DNA of 59,134 nucleotides from JBIOJM01 sp044450785 (GTDB lineage: Bacteria > Planctomycetota > Planctomycetia > Isosphaerales > Isosphaeraceae), in assembly GCA_044450785.1 (NCBI GenBank), contig JBIOJM010000016.1:1-59134 (forward strand), written 5' to 3'. The position numbers and the translations under genes are program-made. Within the stretch, counting starts at the first letter, position 1, and each line of letters starts with the position of its first letter. Below the pieces are notes generated by a model. It was not told where the DNA came from. It was given only the letters and a program-made list of their open reading frames with translations, and ran no database searches. Positions 1-8,601 of the stretch are shown here, piece after piece.

Positions 1-2
1 CC

Positions 3-140
3 TCCACCGGCCGAGGGTACTTGGTGATCATCGCGGCCTCCTGCCAAGAGCTGAAAGTCCTTTCCCAAGTTGCTCAGATTACCGACCAAACCGCGTGCCA
101 AAAAGGCCAAATGCGACAGTTAATAAATTTCGTATCCTAA
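3..140 (+). other. possible 3' end of an unidentified ORF
   Basis: An open frame enters from the left edge and runs 45 codons to a TAA at 138-140. Its translation (beginning STGRGYLVIIAAS) does not resemble the N-terminus expected for the DUF1552 gene that follows, and I recognise no family. It could be the tail of an upstream gene or chance; the sequence before position 1 is needed to decide. Confidence 0.2.
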
Positions 141-150
141 CGGCGTTCAC

Positions 151-1332
151 ATGGCGGACTGGACTCCCCAGGCGGTCGGCCCTCATTTCCCCGTGCCTCC
201 GACATTGAAACCGTTGGAAGCGTACAAGGACGATTTACTCGTCCTCACCGGTCTGGCCCAGCATAATGCCGAAGCCTTGGGCGACGGCCCCGGCGATCAT
301 GCTCGCTCGCTGGCCTGCTTCCTGACGGGGACGCACCCGCTCAAGACCGACGGGGCCGGCATCCGCGTCGGCGTCTCGGTCGATCAAGTCGCCGCGCAGC
401 AGGTGGGCAGACAGACCCGGCTCCCCTCGATCGAGCTGGGCATCGAACGAGGAGCGCAGTCTGGGAACTGCGACTCGGGATATAGCTGCGCCTACTCGTC
501 AAACATCTCGTGGAGGTCGGCGACTACGCCGATGGCCAAGGAGATCAACCCCAAGCTGGTCTTCGATCGGCTCTTCGCCTCCAGAGCGCGCGAGGGTTCG
601 CCGGCTGAGCGATTCAAGCGCGAGCTGTATCAGAAGAGCATCCTCGACGTCGTCTTGGAGGATGCCCAGCAGCTCCGAAACCGGCTTGGCATGAACGACC
701 GGCGCAAGATCGATGAATACCTGACCGCCGTCAGAGAGGTCGAGCTGCGCATCACCCAGACGACAACCGTGGCCAAGAGCCAGTCCGCGGACGGCCTGAC
801 CCGCCCCAAGGGGGTTCCCGACGACGTTGGCGAGCACATCCGCCTGATGTTCGACTTGATCGCCCTGTCCTTTCGGTGTGACGCAACCCGGATCTGTACC
901 TTCATGTACGCCAATGAGGGGAGCAACCGGAACTACACCTCGATCAACGTCACCGACGGGCACCACGACCTCTCTCACCACGGGGGCGATCCCAAGAAGC
1001 ACGAGAAGCTCAAGATCATCAACCGTTTCCACATCGAGCAATTCGCCTATCTGCTGGGCAAGCTCAAGTCGATTCCCGAGGGCGCTGGCTCGCTGCTCGA
1101 CAGCGCGATGGTCGTCTACGGCAGCGGGATCAGCGACGGCGACCGCCACAATCACGACGACCTGCCGATCATCATGGCCGGCAAGGCGGGTGGGACCATC
1201 AAGCCCGGACGGCATCTCAAAGTCCAACCACAGCCGCTCAACAACCTGTATCTCGCCATGCTCGACCGGATGGGCCTCTCGCTGGAGCGCCTCGGTGACA
1301 GCACGGGCCGGTTGGGGAAGCTTGATGGGTAA
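151..1332 (+). CDS. DUF1552 family protein, apparently 5'-truncated
   Basis: This 393-residue frame matches the DUF1552 family of planctomycete and myxobacterial secreted proteins, which are usually encoded beside DUF1592/1588 cytochrome-like genes; the function is unknown. Recognisable pieces are ADWTP near the start, GDHARSLACFLTG at about 50-62, the GHHDLSHHG segment near 270 and YGSGISDGDRHNHDDLP near 330. Family members normally begin with a Tat or Sec signal and roughly 40-60 more residues. Here the codons just before the ATG still read ISYPNGVH, the usual lead-in to this ATG, but a TAA at 124-126 closes the frame and no signal peptide is seen. I infer 5' erosion or a frameshift, so the gene may be a pseudogene despite its intact 3' part. 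It converges on the PPK2 gene with a 68-bp gap. Confidence 0.75.
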   Translation: MADWTPQAVGPHFPVPPTLKPLEAYKDDLLVLTGLAQHNAEALGDGPGDHARSLACFLTGTHPLKTDGAGIRVGVSVDQVAAQQVGRQTRLPSIELGIERGAQSGNCDSGYSCAYSSNISWRSATTPMAKEINPKLVFDRLFASRAREGSPAERFKRELYQKSILDVVLEDAQQLRNRLGMNDRRKIDEYLTAVREVELRITQTTTVAKSQSADGLTRPKGVPDDVGEHIRLMFDLIALSFRCDATRICTFMYANEGSNRNYTSINVTDGHHDLSHHGGDPKKHEKLKIINRFHIEQFAYLLGKLKSIPEGAGSLLDSAMVVYGSGISDGDRHNHDDLPIIMAGKAGGTIKPGRHLKVQPQPLNNLYLAMLDRMGLSLERLGDSTGRLGKLDG

Positions 1333-1400
1333 TCAGTGTACTCGCGATGACGCCACGCGTTTACGTGCAGGTGGTCTCGAACGCCTGGACGCTTGCCACG

Positions 1401-2303
1401 TTACTCTTCCTTTTCGGCTTCGAGCTGCTTCTTGGCTTCGGCGATCGCGGCACGTTGCGCGTCGGTCACTTCCGGGTACTGGAGGTCGAGCGACTCAATG
1501 GCCGTGGTCACAATCCGCGCGACCATGGCGCGGCTGACCCATTTGTGATCGGCGGGGATGATGTGCCAGGGAGCCCACTTGGTGCTGGTGGCGCTGAGGG
1601 CTTGCTCGAATGCCTTCATGTAGTCGTCCCAGAATGCCCGTTCAGCGATGTCGGCAGCCGAGAACTTCCAGTGTTTCTTGGGGTCCTTGAGCCGCTTGAG
1701 CAATCGCTTGCGCTGCTCGTTCTTGGATATGTGGAGGAAGAACTTGAGGACCACCGTGCCGTTGCGGGTCAGGTGCTGCTCGAAGGCGTTGATATCGGCG
1801 AACCGGTCGGCCCAGAAGTCGTCATCGATCTTGACGTCAGGGACGCGCTGGGCCACGACCAGCTCGGGGTGGACCCGGACCACAAGCACTTCCTCGTAGT
1901 ACGAGCGGTTGAAGATGCCGATGCGGCCGCGCTCGGGGAGGGCCTTGGTGTACCGCCAGAAGAAGTTGTGGTCGAGATCCTCGGCCGAGGGGTGCTTGAA
2001 GCTGTAGACCTGGCAGCCCTGGGGGTTGACGCCCGACATGACGTGTTTGATCGTGCCGTCCTTGCCGGCGGCGTCCATCGCCTGCAGGATGATCAGGATC
2101 GACCAGCGATCGGCGACGAAGAGCCGCTCCTGGGCTTCGGCCAGCGCGGAGACGTCCTGCGATAGCACCTTCTCGGCAAATTCTTTGCGCTCTGCCTTGG
2201 GGAGTTTGGGGTCGCCAGCCCAGGCGGGATCGTAATCCTTGAGTTTGATCGATTTGCCGTGTGGCACCCGCCACAGGTCGATGATGTCGTCGCTAGTTGT
2301 CAT
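1401..2303 (-). CDS. ppk2: polyphosphate kinase 2 family protein
   Basis: A 300-residue PPK2-family polyphosphate:nucleotide phosphotransferase, a cytoplasmic enzyme that moves phosphate between polyphosphate and nucleotides. The Walker A-like AMDAAGKDG is at about 75-83 and the lid/Walker B region FNRSYYEEVLVVRVHP begins at about 131. The FKHPSAEDLDHNFFWR segment near 102-117 and the length fit single-domain PPK2 proteins, probably those acting on AMP or ADP, but the substrate cannot be told from sequence alone. The ATG at 2303 is chosen because family homology starts at the SIKLKDYDP region just after it; the longer frame upstream (to 3068) lies antisense to the next gene. The gene is divergent from the oxidoreductase at 2559, with 255 bp between them in which I see no other gene. 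Confidence 0.92.
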   Translation of the reverse strand: MTTSDDIIDLWRVPHGKSIKLKDYDPAWAGDPKLPKAERKEFAEKVLSQDVSALAEAQERLFVADRWSILIILQAMDAAGKDGTIKHVMSGVNPQGCQVYSFKHPSAEDLDHNFFWRYTKALPERGRIGIFNRSYYEEVLVVRVHPELVVAQRVPDVKIDDDFWADRFADINAFEQHLTRNGTVVLKFFLHISKNEQRKRLLKRLKDPKKHWKFSAADIAERAFWDDYMKAFEQALSATSTKWAPWHIIPADHKWVSRAMVARIVTTAIESLDLQYPEVTDAQRAAIAEAKKQLEAEKEE

Positions 2304-2558
2304 ATTGACGCGCAGCTCCCGAGGACATCGGAACCAGGTTGCTTCATTGCCTTGAAATCTCGGAGGGCGAACAGCAGGAACAAGACCCAGAGCATATCGG
2401 CCCGGCTGAGAGGAGGCCAGCCGGACGCCGGTGCGAGCCCCTGTTTTTCGAGCCTTCGAGACGTTAAACTCAGCCGCTGGAGTCGCAGCCGAGGCCCCAG
2501 AGGGCGTCCCATCTGGCGAAGATCGGCTCAGTCTCATTTTCCTTGAGGGTCCGCGACG

Positions 2559-3893
2559 ATGGCCATCAGCACGCAGAACCGCCGGGAGTTCCTCCGCGTC
2601 ACCGCGACGAGTCCCTTGTTGCTGCCTTTTCTCGCGCCATTCGGTCGGGCAATGGCCGACGAGCCGCGTGCCAAGAACGACCGGCCTCGCCTTGCCCTGA
2701 TCGGGGCCGGTGGCCAGGGCTCGGGCGATGCCCGGGGCGCGGCCCAGTTCGGTGACTTCCTCGCCGTCTGTGACGTCGACAAGCGCCATGCCGAACGGGC
2801 CAAGAAGGACCGAAGGATCGGTCGGGACAAGGCCGACATCTACGAGGACTACCGCAAGGTCCTCGACCGCCACGACATCGACGTCGTCATCATCGGCACG
2901 CCCGACCACTGGCATACCAAGATCTGCATCGACGCCATGAAGGCGGGCAAGGACGTCTACTGCGAGAAGCCGCTGACCTTGACGATCGACGAGGGCAAGA
3001 AGCTCGGCCAGGTGGCGAAGGCGACCGGCCGTGTCGTGCAGGTCGGCACCCAGCAGCGGAGCGACCACAACCGGGTGTTCCTGCTAGCCGTCGCCATGGT
3101 GCGCGCGGGTCGGATCGGCAAGATCAGAAAGGTCACCGCGGCCATCGGCGGCGGACCGACTGGCGGCCCGTTCCCAGCGGTGAATCCCCCCGCCGAGCTG
3201 AACTGGGACTTGTGGCTGGGCCAGGCGCCGAAGGTCGATTACAGGGTGAAGCGTTGTCATGCTGAGTTCCGCTGGTGGTATGAGTACTCGGGCGGCAAGC
3301 TCACCGACTGGGGTGCTCACCACGTCGACATCGGCCAGTGGGCCATCGGCATGGAAAACTCGGGCCCGCACACCATCGAGGTCGTCAAGGGCTTGCTCCC
3401 GGTCGAGTTCAAAGGGGGTTACCCGACGGTCAACGACCGCTACAACACGACGACCGAGTTCCTTGTCAGGGCAACGTTCGCGAGCGGCGTCGTGATGGAC
3501 ATCCGCCACGACACCGAGAACGGCGTGACCTTCCAAGGCACCGGCGGGCGGATCTTCGTCACCCGCGACCGCATCGACCTCTCCGGTGGCGCCGTCAACG
3601 CGGTGTACAAGGACCCCGTCCCCGAGTCGCTCCTCAAGGAGCTGTGCAAGGGCAAGCGGCTCGACAGCCACATGGCAAACTTCTTCGAGTGTGCCCGCGA
3701 CCGCGCAGTACCTGTCGCGGACGTCTGGTCCCATCACCGGGCGCTGACCTCCTGCCACCTGGCCAATATCGCGATCCGGCTGGGCCGGCACAAGCTCACG
3801 TGGGACCCGGCCAAGGAGGAAATCGTGGGTGATTCTGAGGCCAACGCCTGGCAGACACGCCCGCAACGGGCCATGTACGAGATCTCCGTTTGA
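2559..3893 (+). CDS. Gfo/Idh/MocA family oxidoreductase, Tat-exported
   Basis: A 444-residue NAD(P)-dependent oxidoreductase of the Gfo/Idh/MocA family, probably acting on a sugar or cyclitol outside the cytoplasm. The N-terminus has the twin-arginine motif RREFLR (8-13) and a hydrophobic stretch, typical of planctomycete Tat-exported members that bind their cofactor before export. The Rossmann motif GAGGQG is at 49-54, CEKPLT at 135-140 carries the family's conserved EKP, and GGKLTDWGAHHVDIGQWA near 248-265 is the usual C-terminal substrate region with its histidines. A GAGGG-like ribosome site (gaggg) sits about 9 nt before the ATG. The substrate is unknown. The gene stands alone between the divergent ppk2 and the downstream rlmN. 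Confidence 0.9.
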   Translation: MAISTQNRREFLRVTATSPLLLPFLAPFGRAMADEPRAKNDRPRLALIGAGGQGSGDARGAAQFGDFLAVCDVDKRHAERAKKDRRIGRDKADIYEDYRKVLDRHDIDVVIIGTPDHWHTKICIDAMKAGKDVYCEKPLTLTIDEGKKLGQVAKATGRVVQVGTQQRSDHNRVFLLAVAMVRAGRIGKIRKVTAAIGGGPTGGPFPAVNPPAELNWDLWLGQAPKVDYRVKRCHAEFRWWYEYSGGKLTDWGAHHVDIGQWAIGMENSGPHTIEVVKGLLPVEFKGGYPTVNDRYNTTTEFLVRATFASGVVMDIRHDTENGVTFQGTGGRIFVTRDRIDLSGGAVNAVYKDPVPESLLKELCKGKRLDSHMANFFECARDRAVPVADVWSHHRALTSCHLANIAIRLGRHKLTWDPAKEEIVGDSEANAWQTRPQRAMYEISV

Positions 3894-3947
3894 GCCTAGA
3901 ATGATACCAAGATCAAGCCAAGAACCATCTTGAGATTCGAGGTCGGC

Positions 3948-5192
3948 ATGGGCCTCCGCGAGGCCAAAGGCCGCGAGTCACCCTCGGCGTCGGTTTCCGC
4001 GTTTTCTAGGACGGAGGTGATTGCGCCGGTTCCCGCACCGTCGTCGAAGCGGCCGGTCCTGTCCTCCTCGGCGGAGGAGTGGCGTGGCTGGCTGGCTGGG
4101 CGGGGCTATCCAGCCTACCGTGCACGGCAGGTGCTCGACTGGATCATCCGCCGGCGGGCGGAGACCTTCGAGCCAATGTCAGACCTGCCCAAGTCGTTGC
4201 GGCTGCAGCTTGATGCCGACTGGATGGTCTTCGGCACGGCGGTCGCCTATCATGGCATCGCGCCCGACGGCACCGATAAGCTGGTCTTGGAGTGCCGCGA
4301 CGGCCGGCGGATCGAGTGTGTCCTGATGGCGGAGGGATCGCGCCGCACGGTCTGCCTGAGTACCCAGGTCGGCTGTGGGATGGGCTGCGTCTTTTGTGCC
4401 AGCGGGCTCAAGGGGGTCGAGCGAAACTTGAGCGCCGACGAGATTCTCGAGCAAGTACTGCGGTTGCGCAACCTTCTGCCGCCGGAGGAGACGGTCACGC
4501 ACGTCGTGGTCATGGGGATGGGGGAGAGCCTGGCGAACCTCGACAGCCTGATCGCTGCCCTCGATCGGCTCTGTTCGGCCGAGCAGGGATTGGGCATCAG
4601 CCAGCGGCGGGTGACGATTTCAACGGTGGGGCTGCCCGAGAAGATCGTGAAGCTGGCGGCGCTGGATCGGCAGTATCATCTGGCGGTCTCGCTCCACGCG
4701 CCGACCGAGGCGTTGCGCAACACCCTGGTGCCGATCAACGAAACCATCGGACTGGGCGCCGTAATGGCGGCGGCCGATGCTTATTTCCAGCAGACAGGCC
4801 GGCGAGTGACTTACGAGTACGTCTTGCTGCGCGGCGTCAATGACCGGCCGGCCGATGCGCAGACGCTGGCCCGGCTTCTGAAAACGTGCCAGGCGCACGT
4901 GAACCTGATCCCGTACAATCCGGTGGCGGGCTTGCCGTTTGACCGGCCCGATCCGAAGACTGTCGCACGGTTCTCCGCGATTCTCCGCGACCGGGGGATC
5001 AACGTGACGGTGCGCAAGACCAAGGGACGGGCAATCGATGCAGCCTGCGGCCAGCTTCGCCGCCAGCTAGACCAGGCCGGTGACCGGCTGCCGGGATTTG
5101 AGCGTGTCCTCGACCCAGGTCGCCGCTTTACCCCGGCGACAACCGGGCCCGAGTCCCAACCGCCCGGCACCCAAACCCTCGTCGTTCCCTGA
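3948..5192 (+). CDS. rlmN: dual-specificity 23S rRNA/tRNA adenine-C2 methyltransferase RlmN
   Basis: A radical-SAM methyltransferase of the RlmN/Cfr family that methylates C2 of A2503 in 23S rRNA (E. coli numbering) and A37 in tRNAs. The iron-sulfur cysteines CGMGCVFC fall at about 143, 147 and 150, and the mechanistic C-terminal cysteine in AACGQLR is at about 367. The SAM-binding glycine motif reads GMGESLAN where the family norm is GMGEPLAN, a Pro-to-Ser change worth noting. The N-terminal helical domain (EEWRGWLAGRGYPAYRARQ) is complete. The ATG at 3948 has GAGG 6 nt upstream; a TTG at 3930 in the same frame is the alternative. Residues 1-40 are low-complexity, so the true start could be later. 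About 45 extra C-terminal residues follow the AACGQLR domain. Confidence 0.93.
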   Translation: MGLREAKGRESPSASVSAFSRTEVIAPVPAPSSKRPVLSSSAEEWRGWLAGRGYPAYRARQVLDWIIRRRAETFEPMSDLPKSLRLQLDADWMVFGTAVAYHGIAPDGTDKLVLECRDGRRIECVLMAEGSRRTVCLSTQVGCGMGCVFCASGLKGVERNLSADEILEQVLRLRNLLPPEETVTHVVVMGMGESLANLDSLIAALDRLCSAEQGLGISQRRVTISTVGLPEKIVKLAALDRQYHLAVSLHAPTEALRNTLVPINETIGLGAVMAAADAYFQQTGRRVTYEYVLLRGVNDRPADAQTLARLLKTCQAHVNLIPYNPVAGLPFDRPDPKTVARFSAILRDRGINVTVRKTKGRAIDAACGQLRRQLDQAGDRLPGFERVLDPGRRFTPATTGPESQPPGTQTLVVP

Positions 5193-5253
5193 CCACCCGT
5201 GGTTTCGACAGCTTTGAACGTGGATTGAGCGATCTTTTGTGGGAGGATGCCGA

Positions 5254-5898
5254 GTGGGCATCGAGGCCGAGAACCTGGAACAGCAACTGGAGGCGCGCGA
5301 TCCGGACGTCCGGCTGATGATCCAGGTCCGGTCTGGCATTCCCGGGGCCTTCGAAACTCTGGTCGAGCGCTACCAGAATCGCCTGGTGGGCATCTTGTTC
5401 CACTTGGTCGGCAACCGCGACGAGGCCGAAGACCTTTGCCAGGAGGTGTTCCTCCGCATTTACAAGGCACGCAAGGGTTACCGCCCACGGGCCAAGTTCT
5501 CCACCTGGCTGTTCACGATCGCTAACAACGCGGCGATGAACCACTTGCGGAGCAGGGGCCGTAACCCCAGCATCTCCATGAGCGGCGGCGCTACCGACTC
5601 ACAGGCGGTTGCCTCGGTTGCACAGCAGCTCGCGGGACGCGAAGGGACGCCCTCCGCCGAGATGCGCCAGGCCGAGCTGGCGGACCTGGTCCGCGAGGCG
5701 CTCGCCGTCCTCAATGAAGACCAGAAGGTCGCCGTCTTGCTCAACAAGTTCGAAGAGATGAGCTACGCAGAGATCGCCGACGTGATGGGCCGGTCGCCAG
5801 CGGCTATCAAGTCACTGTTAGCCCGCGCCAGAAACCAGCTCCGTGAACAGCTCGAGCCCTACCTCCTCACCGGTCAACGCGGCGGGGCGGGGCCGTAG
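5254..5898 (+). CDS. ECF-type RNA polymerase sigma factor
   Basis: A sigma-70 family protein of the extracytoplasmic-function group, 214 residues from the chosen start. Region 2 is clear (AFETLVERYQNRLVGILFHLVGNRDEAEDLCQEVFLR, ending in the FSTWLFTIANNAAMNHLR core-binding and -10 segment), and region 4 follows (LNEDQKVAVLLNKFEEMSYAEIADVMG, then the SPAAIKSLLARAR helix). GTG at 5254 is preferred over the in-frame GTG at 5239 because GGGAGG (5241-5246) lies 7 nt before it. The roughly 35-residue Ser/Gly/Ala-rich linker between regions 2 and 4 is long but ordinary for this lineage. No anti-sigma gene is adjacent: the next gene, 16 bp downstream, encodes a ComF-like protein, so the regulatory partner is unknown. 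Confidence 0.9.
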   Translation: MGIEAENLEQQLEARDPDVRLMIQVRSGIPGAFETLVERYQNRLVGILFHLVGNRDEAEDLCQEVFLRIYKARKGYRPRAKFSTWLFTIANNAAMNHLRSRGRNPSISMSGGATDSQAVASVAQQLAGREGTPSAEMRQAELADLVREALAVLNEDQKVAVLLNKFEEMSYAEIADVMGRSPAAIKSLLARARNQLREQLEPYLLTGQRGGAGP

Positions 5899-5914
5899 TA
5901 CCTGAAATCTCTCA

Positions 5915-6724
5915 ATGTTGCGTTCCTCACGGTTTTTCGACAAGTTTTGCCGCCCGTTTGCGGCACGAGGGCTGCTCGCCGGCTGGATCAGCGGCTTCGG
6001 TCAGGCCCTCGACGCCTTGGTCTTTCCCTGGTCGTGCCCGCTCTGTGGCATGGAGGGATTGAGTGAGCCGTTCTGCCGCTCGTGCCGGCGGGAATTGCTG
6101 GAGCAATCAGCAAAGGCCGCGGCGTCGGCCTGTCCGCGTTGTGCTCTCCCGGTTGGCCCCTATGCGGATTTGCGCGAGGGTTGCTCCGTTTGCCGCGGCC
6201 GCTCGATGGGCTTCGACGCGGCGCTCGCGTTCGGGCCGTACGACCAGGAGATCCGCGACCTGTGCTTGCGCCTCAAGCATGAGCGTAATGCCTGGTTGGC
6301 CCCTTGGCTCAGCAGCCTGCTGGTGGAGGCGCGGAAGAGCGCGCTGGGCCGCCTGCCGTCAGACGCCTGGATCGTACCGGTTCCGCTGCACCGGTGGCGG
6401 TACTGGCAGCGAGGTTACAACCAGGCCGAGGCGCTTGCTCATGGCCTGGCGCGGCGGCTCAACCTGCCGGTCCACCGGCCGTTGCGGCGAGTTGTGGCAA
6501 CGCCCAAGCTTGCCGAGCTGGGGTTGACCGAGCGGGGCCAAATCATGCACCGTGCATTCCACGCACAGGCCCGCCCCGAGCTGACCGGTCGCACGGTAGT
6601 TCTGGTCGATGACGTTCTAACCACCGGCGCTACATGCGGCGATGCGGCGAGAGCGCTCAAGCAGGCCGGTGCCACTCAGGTCGTTGCCGTCGTCATCGCG
6701 CGAGCGGGGAAAAGCTCGTCGTGA
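5915..6724 (+). CDS. ComF family phosphoribosyltransferase-like protein
   Basis: A 269-residue ComF/GntX-type protein. An N-terminal double zinc-ribbon region (CPLCGMEG, FCRSCRREL, CPRCALPVG, CSVCRGR; about 40-100) is followed by a type I phosphoribosyltransferase domain with the PRPP loop VVLVDDVLTTGAT near 230-242. In naturally competent bacteria ComF helps single-stranded DNA handling after uptake; in other bacteria its role is unclear, and no substrate can be assigned. The ARGYNQAEALA-type motif appears here as QRGYNQAEALAHGLAR. It lies 16 bp after the sigma factor and about 50 bp before hemC on the same strand, so the three could be co-transcribed. Other than type II secretion genes further on, no competence genes are nearby. 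Confidence 0.88.
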   Translation: MLRSSRFFDKFCRPFAARGLLAGWISGFGQALDALVFPWSCPLCGMEGLSEPFCRSCRRELLEQSAKAAASACPRCALPVGPYADLREGCSVCRGRSMGFDAALAFGPYDQEIRDLCLRLKHERNAWLAPWLSSLLVEARKSALGRLPSDAWIVPVPLHRWRYWQRGYNQAEALAHGLARRLNLPVHRPLRRVVATPKLAELGLTERGQIMHRAFHAQARPELTGRTVVLVDDVLTTGATCGDAARALKQAGATQVVAVVIARAGKSSS

Positions 6725-6773
6725 ACTCTCTTTCGCTCTCTCCATCTCCTTCACGAGTGTGTCGACCACCTTT

Positions 6774-7754
6774 ATGAGACTGGATCGTGGCACAAACCGG
6801 CCGATCCGCATTGGCACCCGCGGCAGCCGGCTGGCTCGCTGGCAGGCCGACTGGGTGGCCGAGCGTCTGCGAAGGCTCCATCCGGGGTTACAGGTCGAGC
6901 TGGTCGAGATCAAGACGCAAGGCGACCGCGACCGCGCCACACCGCTGGCTGCCATCGGCGTCGTGGGCCTTTTCACCAAGGAGATTCAGCGGGCTGTTCG
7001 GGATGGGTCGGTCGATGTGGCGGTGCACAGCCTCAAGGATCTGCCCACACAAGGGCCGGCCGAGCTGATCCTGGCGGCGGTCCCCGCGCGCGAGGATGTG
7101 GCCGACGCCCTGATCGCGCCGGTGCACCAAACACTCGAGGCCTTGCCCCGGGCTGCGCGGGTCGGAACCGGCTCGCCCCGGCGCCGGGCACAGTTGCTGT
7201 TTTTGCGTCCCGACCTAGAGGTCGTGACGCTCCGGGGCAATGTCGAGACCCGGCTGAACCACGCGCTTCAGGCCCGACTCGACGCGGTGGTCTTAGCCTG
7301 GGCGGGGCTGCGGCGGCTAGGTCTGGAACGTCACGTTACCCAGCGACTGGGCCCACCGGCGTTCCTGCCAGCGGTAGGGCAAGGAGCCTTGGGAATCGAA
7401 TGCCGGCGCGACGACGCGTCTGTTCTGGCGCTATTCGAGCCGCTCGACAACCCGGCCACCCACCGTGCCGTACGTGCCGAGCGTGCCGCACTGGCCGAAC
7501 TGGAAGGAGGTTGCTCTCTCCCCATGGCCGCTTGGGCCAGAGACGTTGAGAACGATGAGACGGACTCCGATAGCCCGACGTTGGCCCTCACCGCCGCCGT
7601 GTTCGACCCCGATGGCCGCGACCGCGTGACGGTCGTACTCCACGGGCCGCGCGACGATCCCGCGAGCTTGGGCCGCCGCGCTGCGCAGTCCCTGCGCGAC
7701 CAAGGGGCCGTCGCTCTTCTGGGGCGGCTGTCATCCCATGATCAGCCGGGGTGA
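6774..7754 (+). CDS. hemC: hydroxymethylbilane synthase (porphobilinogen deaminase)
   Basis: This cytoplasmic enzyme of tetrapyrrole synthesis joins four porphobilinogen units into hydroxymethylbilane. The 326-residue product has all landmarks: IRIGTRGSRLA at the N-terminus, VGLFTKEIQRA, the VHSLKDLPT loop, the arginine-rich GTGSPRRRAQL cofactor-binding segment, the LRGNVETRL loop and VGQGALGIECR. The dipyrromethane cofactor cysteine is Cys247 in LEGGCSLPM. The ATG at 6774 is chosen because homology begins six codons later (RPIRIGTRGS); the longer frame from 6642 overlaps the ComF gene and adds only serine-rich sequence. No other heme gene is in the window. Confidence 0.95.
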   Translation: MRLDRGTNRPIRIGTRGSRLARWQADWVAERLRRLHPGLQVELVEIKTQGDRDRATPLAAIGVVGLFTKEIQRAVRDGSVDVAVHSLKDLPTQGPAELILAAVPAREDVADALIAPVHQTLEALPRAARVGTGSPRRRAQLLFLRPDLEVVTLRGNVETRLNHALQARLDAVVLAWAGLRRLGLERHVTQRLGPPAFLPAVGQGALGIECRRDDASVLALFEPLDNPATHRAVRAERAALAELEGGCSLPMAAWARDVENDETDSDSPTLALTAAVFDPDGRDRVTVVLHGPRDDPASLGRRAAQSLRDQGAVALLGRLSSHDQPG

Positions 7755-7766
7755 TTCGACCGGCTC

Positions 7767-8165
7767 TCACTCCGTGATGACTGACGTGGTAGTTGGTAGT
7801 TCGATCTCAACCAGCGACAGATCAAGCCGAAGCCCGAGCGCGTCGGCATAGCGGCTCAGGGTCTCGAACGTTGGATTGGGGTTCTTACCTGCTTCCAGTC
7901 GGCTGAGGGACGCCAGATCGATCCCCGATCGGCGGGCGATCTCCGAGAGGCTTAGCCTACGGGATTGCCGCGCCCGTTTCAGAGCGAATAGCGTCTTGAG
8001 AAGCGACTCCTCAGCGATCCCAGTCGTGATCCGCTCGGGGTCGATCTCACCGCGCTCAATCAAAGTCCTTACCGAAGGCCGATCCTGGAACAATTCCCGC
8101 ACTCGCTGCTCATCGATAATCTCCTCGGCAGTTCGCGGTTGGGTCTTGATTTGTTTGAGTGACAT
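7767..8165 (-). CDS. XRE-family antitoxin-like protein
   Basis: A 132-residue protein with a C-terminal helix-turn-helix of the XRE/Cro type (SLSEIARRSGIDLASLSRLEAGKNPNPTFETLSRYADALG, about 75-115). The N-terminal 60 residues hold acidic and charged helices (AEEIIDEQRVRELFQDRP) that could bind the partner toxin. The ATG at 8165 lies 4 bp beyond the stop of the small upstream gene, and an AAGGA site precedes it inside that gene. Toxin-first order, tight spacing and an HTH second gene point to an autoregulated type II toxin-antitoxin operon. The in-frame extension to 8270 is rejected because it overlaps the toxin gene. Pairing is inferred from context. Confidence 0.8.
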   Translation of the reverse strand: MSLKQIKTQPRTAEEIIDEQRVRELFQDRPSVRTLIERGEIDPERITTGIAEESLLKTLFALKRARQSRRLSLSEIARRSGIDLASLSRLEAGKNPNPTFETLSRYADALGLRLDLSLVEIELPTTTSVITE

Positions 8166-8169
8166 GGCA

Positions 8170-8436
8170 TCAATCCTTGGGCTCGTAGGCCGTGACGGGA
8201 CGAATGAGCAAGGGGTTGATAGACTCGATCTCGTAGACAATGACGATCGCGCGGCCATCGGGTAGGTCACCCCAGGCTGTCGGTCGGCCGCTCGATCGAC
8301 TTCGGCCCCGCTTGGCGCGATGACTGGTCAGGATAGACTCAAATTCTTCCGTCGACACACCGTTTTTGTTGATGTGCTGAACATTCCCGTGTGGATCATC
8401 CTCGTCGTCCCAGGCTATAAGCACATCCTCGAACAT
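8170..8436 (-). CDS. small BrnT-like putative toxin
   Basis: An 88-residue protein whose pattern resembles the BrnT/RelE-like fold: an N-terminal WDDEDDPHGNVQHINKNGVSTEEFE segment (Trp-Asp, then Asn-x-x-His, then Gly-Val-x-x-x-Glu-Phe), a basic middle (HRAKRGRSRSSGR) and a final pair of strands (GRAIVIVYEI, then RPVTAYEP). BrnT-type toxins are ribonucleases that inhibit translation. That activity is a family-level expectation only, and the match is by eye. The gene is first in a two-gene unit with the XRE protein. The AT-rich DNA upstream (about 8490-8530), shared with the divergent purU, probably holds the promoter and operator. Confidence 0.65.
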   Translation of the reverse strand: MFEDVLIAWDDEDDPHGNVQHINKNGVSTEEFESILTSHRAKRGRSRSSGRPTAWGDLPDGRAIVIVYEIESINPLLIRPVTAYEPKD

Positions 8437-8519
8437 CGTTCGTTCTCGGCTCCGATCCTGTCCGTCCGATAACGACTCCGTTCTTCGCCTTGATCAAAGA
8501 TACAGATTTTTGACTTTAA

Positions 8520-8529
8520 AATCAAGATT
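8520..8529. promoter_or_regulatory. short inverted repeat in the toxin/purU divergent region
   Basis: The only clearly AT-rich stretch of this divergent intergenic region (about 8490-8530) contains AATC-AA-GATT, an inverted repeat with a 2-bp centre, plus TTGATCAA a little further left (8492-8499). Palindromes this small upstream of an XRE-type antitoxin operon are plausible operator half-sites. The role is inferred from position. Confidence 0.3.
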
Positions 8530-8601
8530 TTGGGTCAAGCAAATGGATCGTGTATAAAAGGCGTCAGGAGATCAGAGGGCCGCGGAAATTGGGATTTGAC
8601 C

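Noticed and set aside
2300..2512. 70-codon minus-strand frame between ppk2 and the oxidoreductase gene
   Set aside because: A short hydrophobic patch is seen, but there is no ribosome site or known family, and the frame ends inside the ppk2 start.
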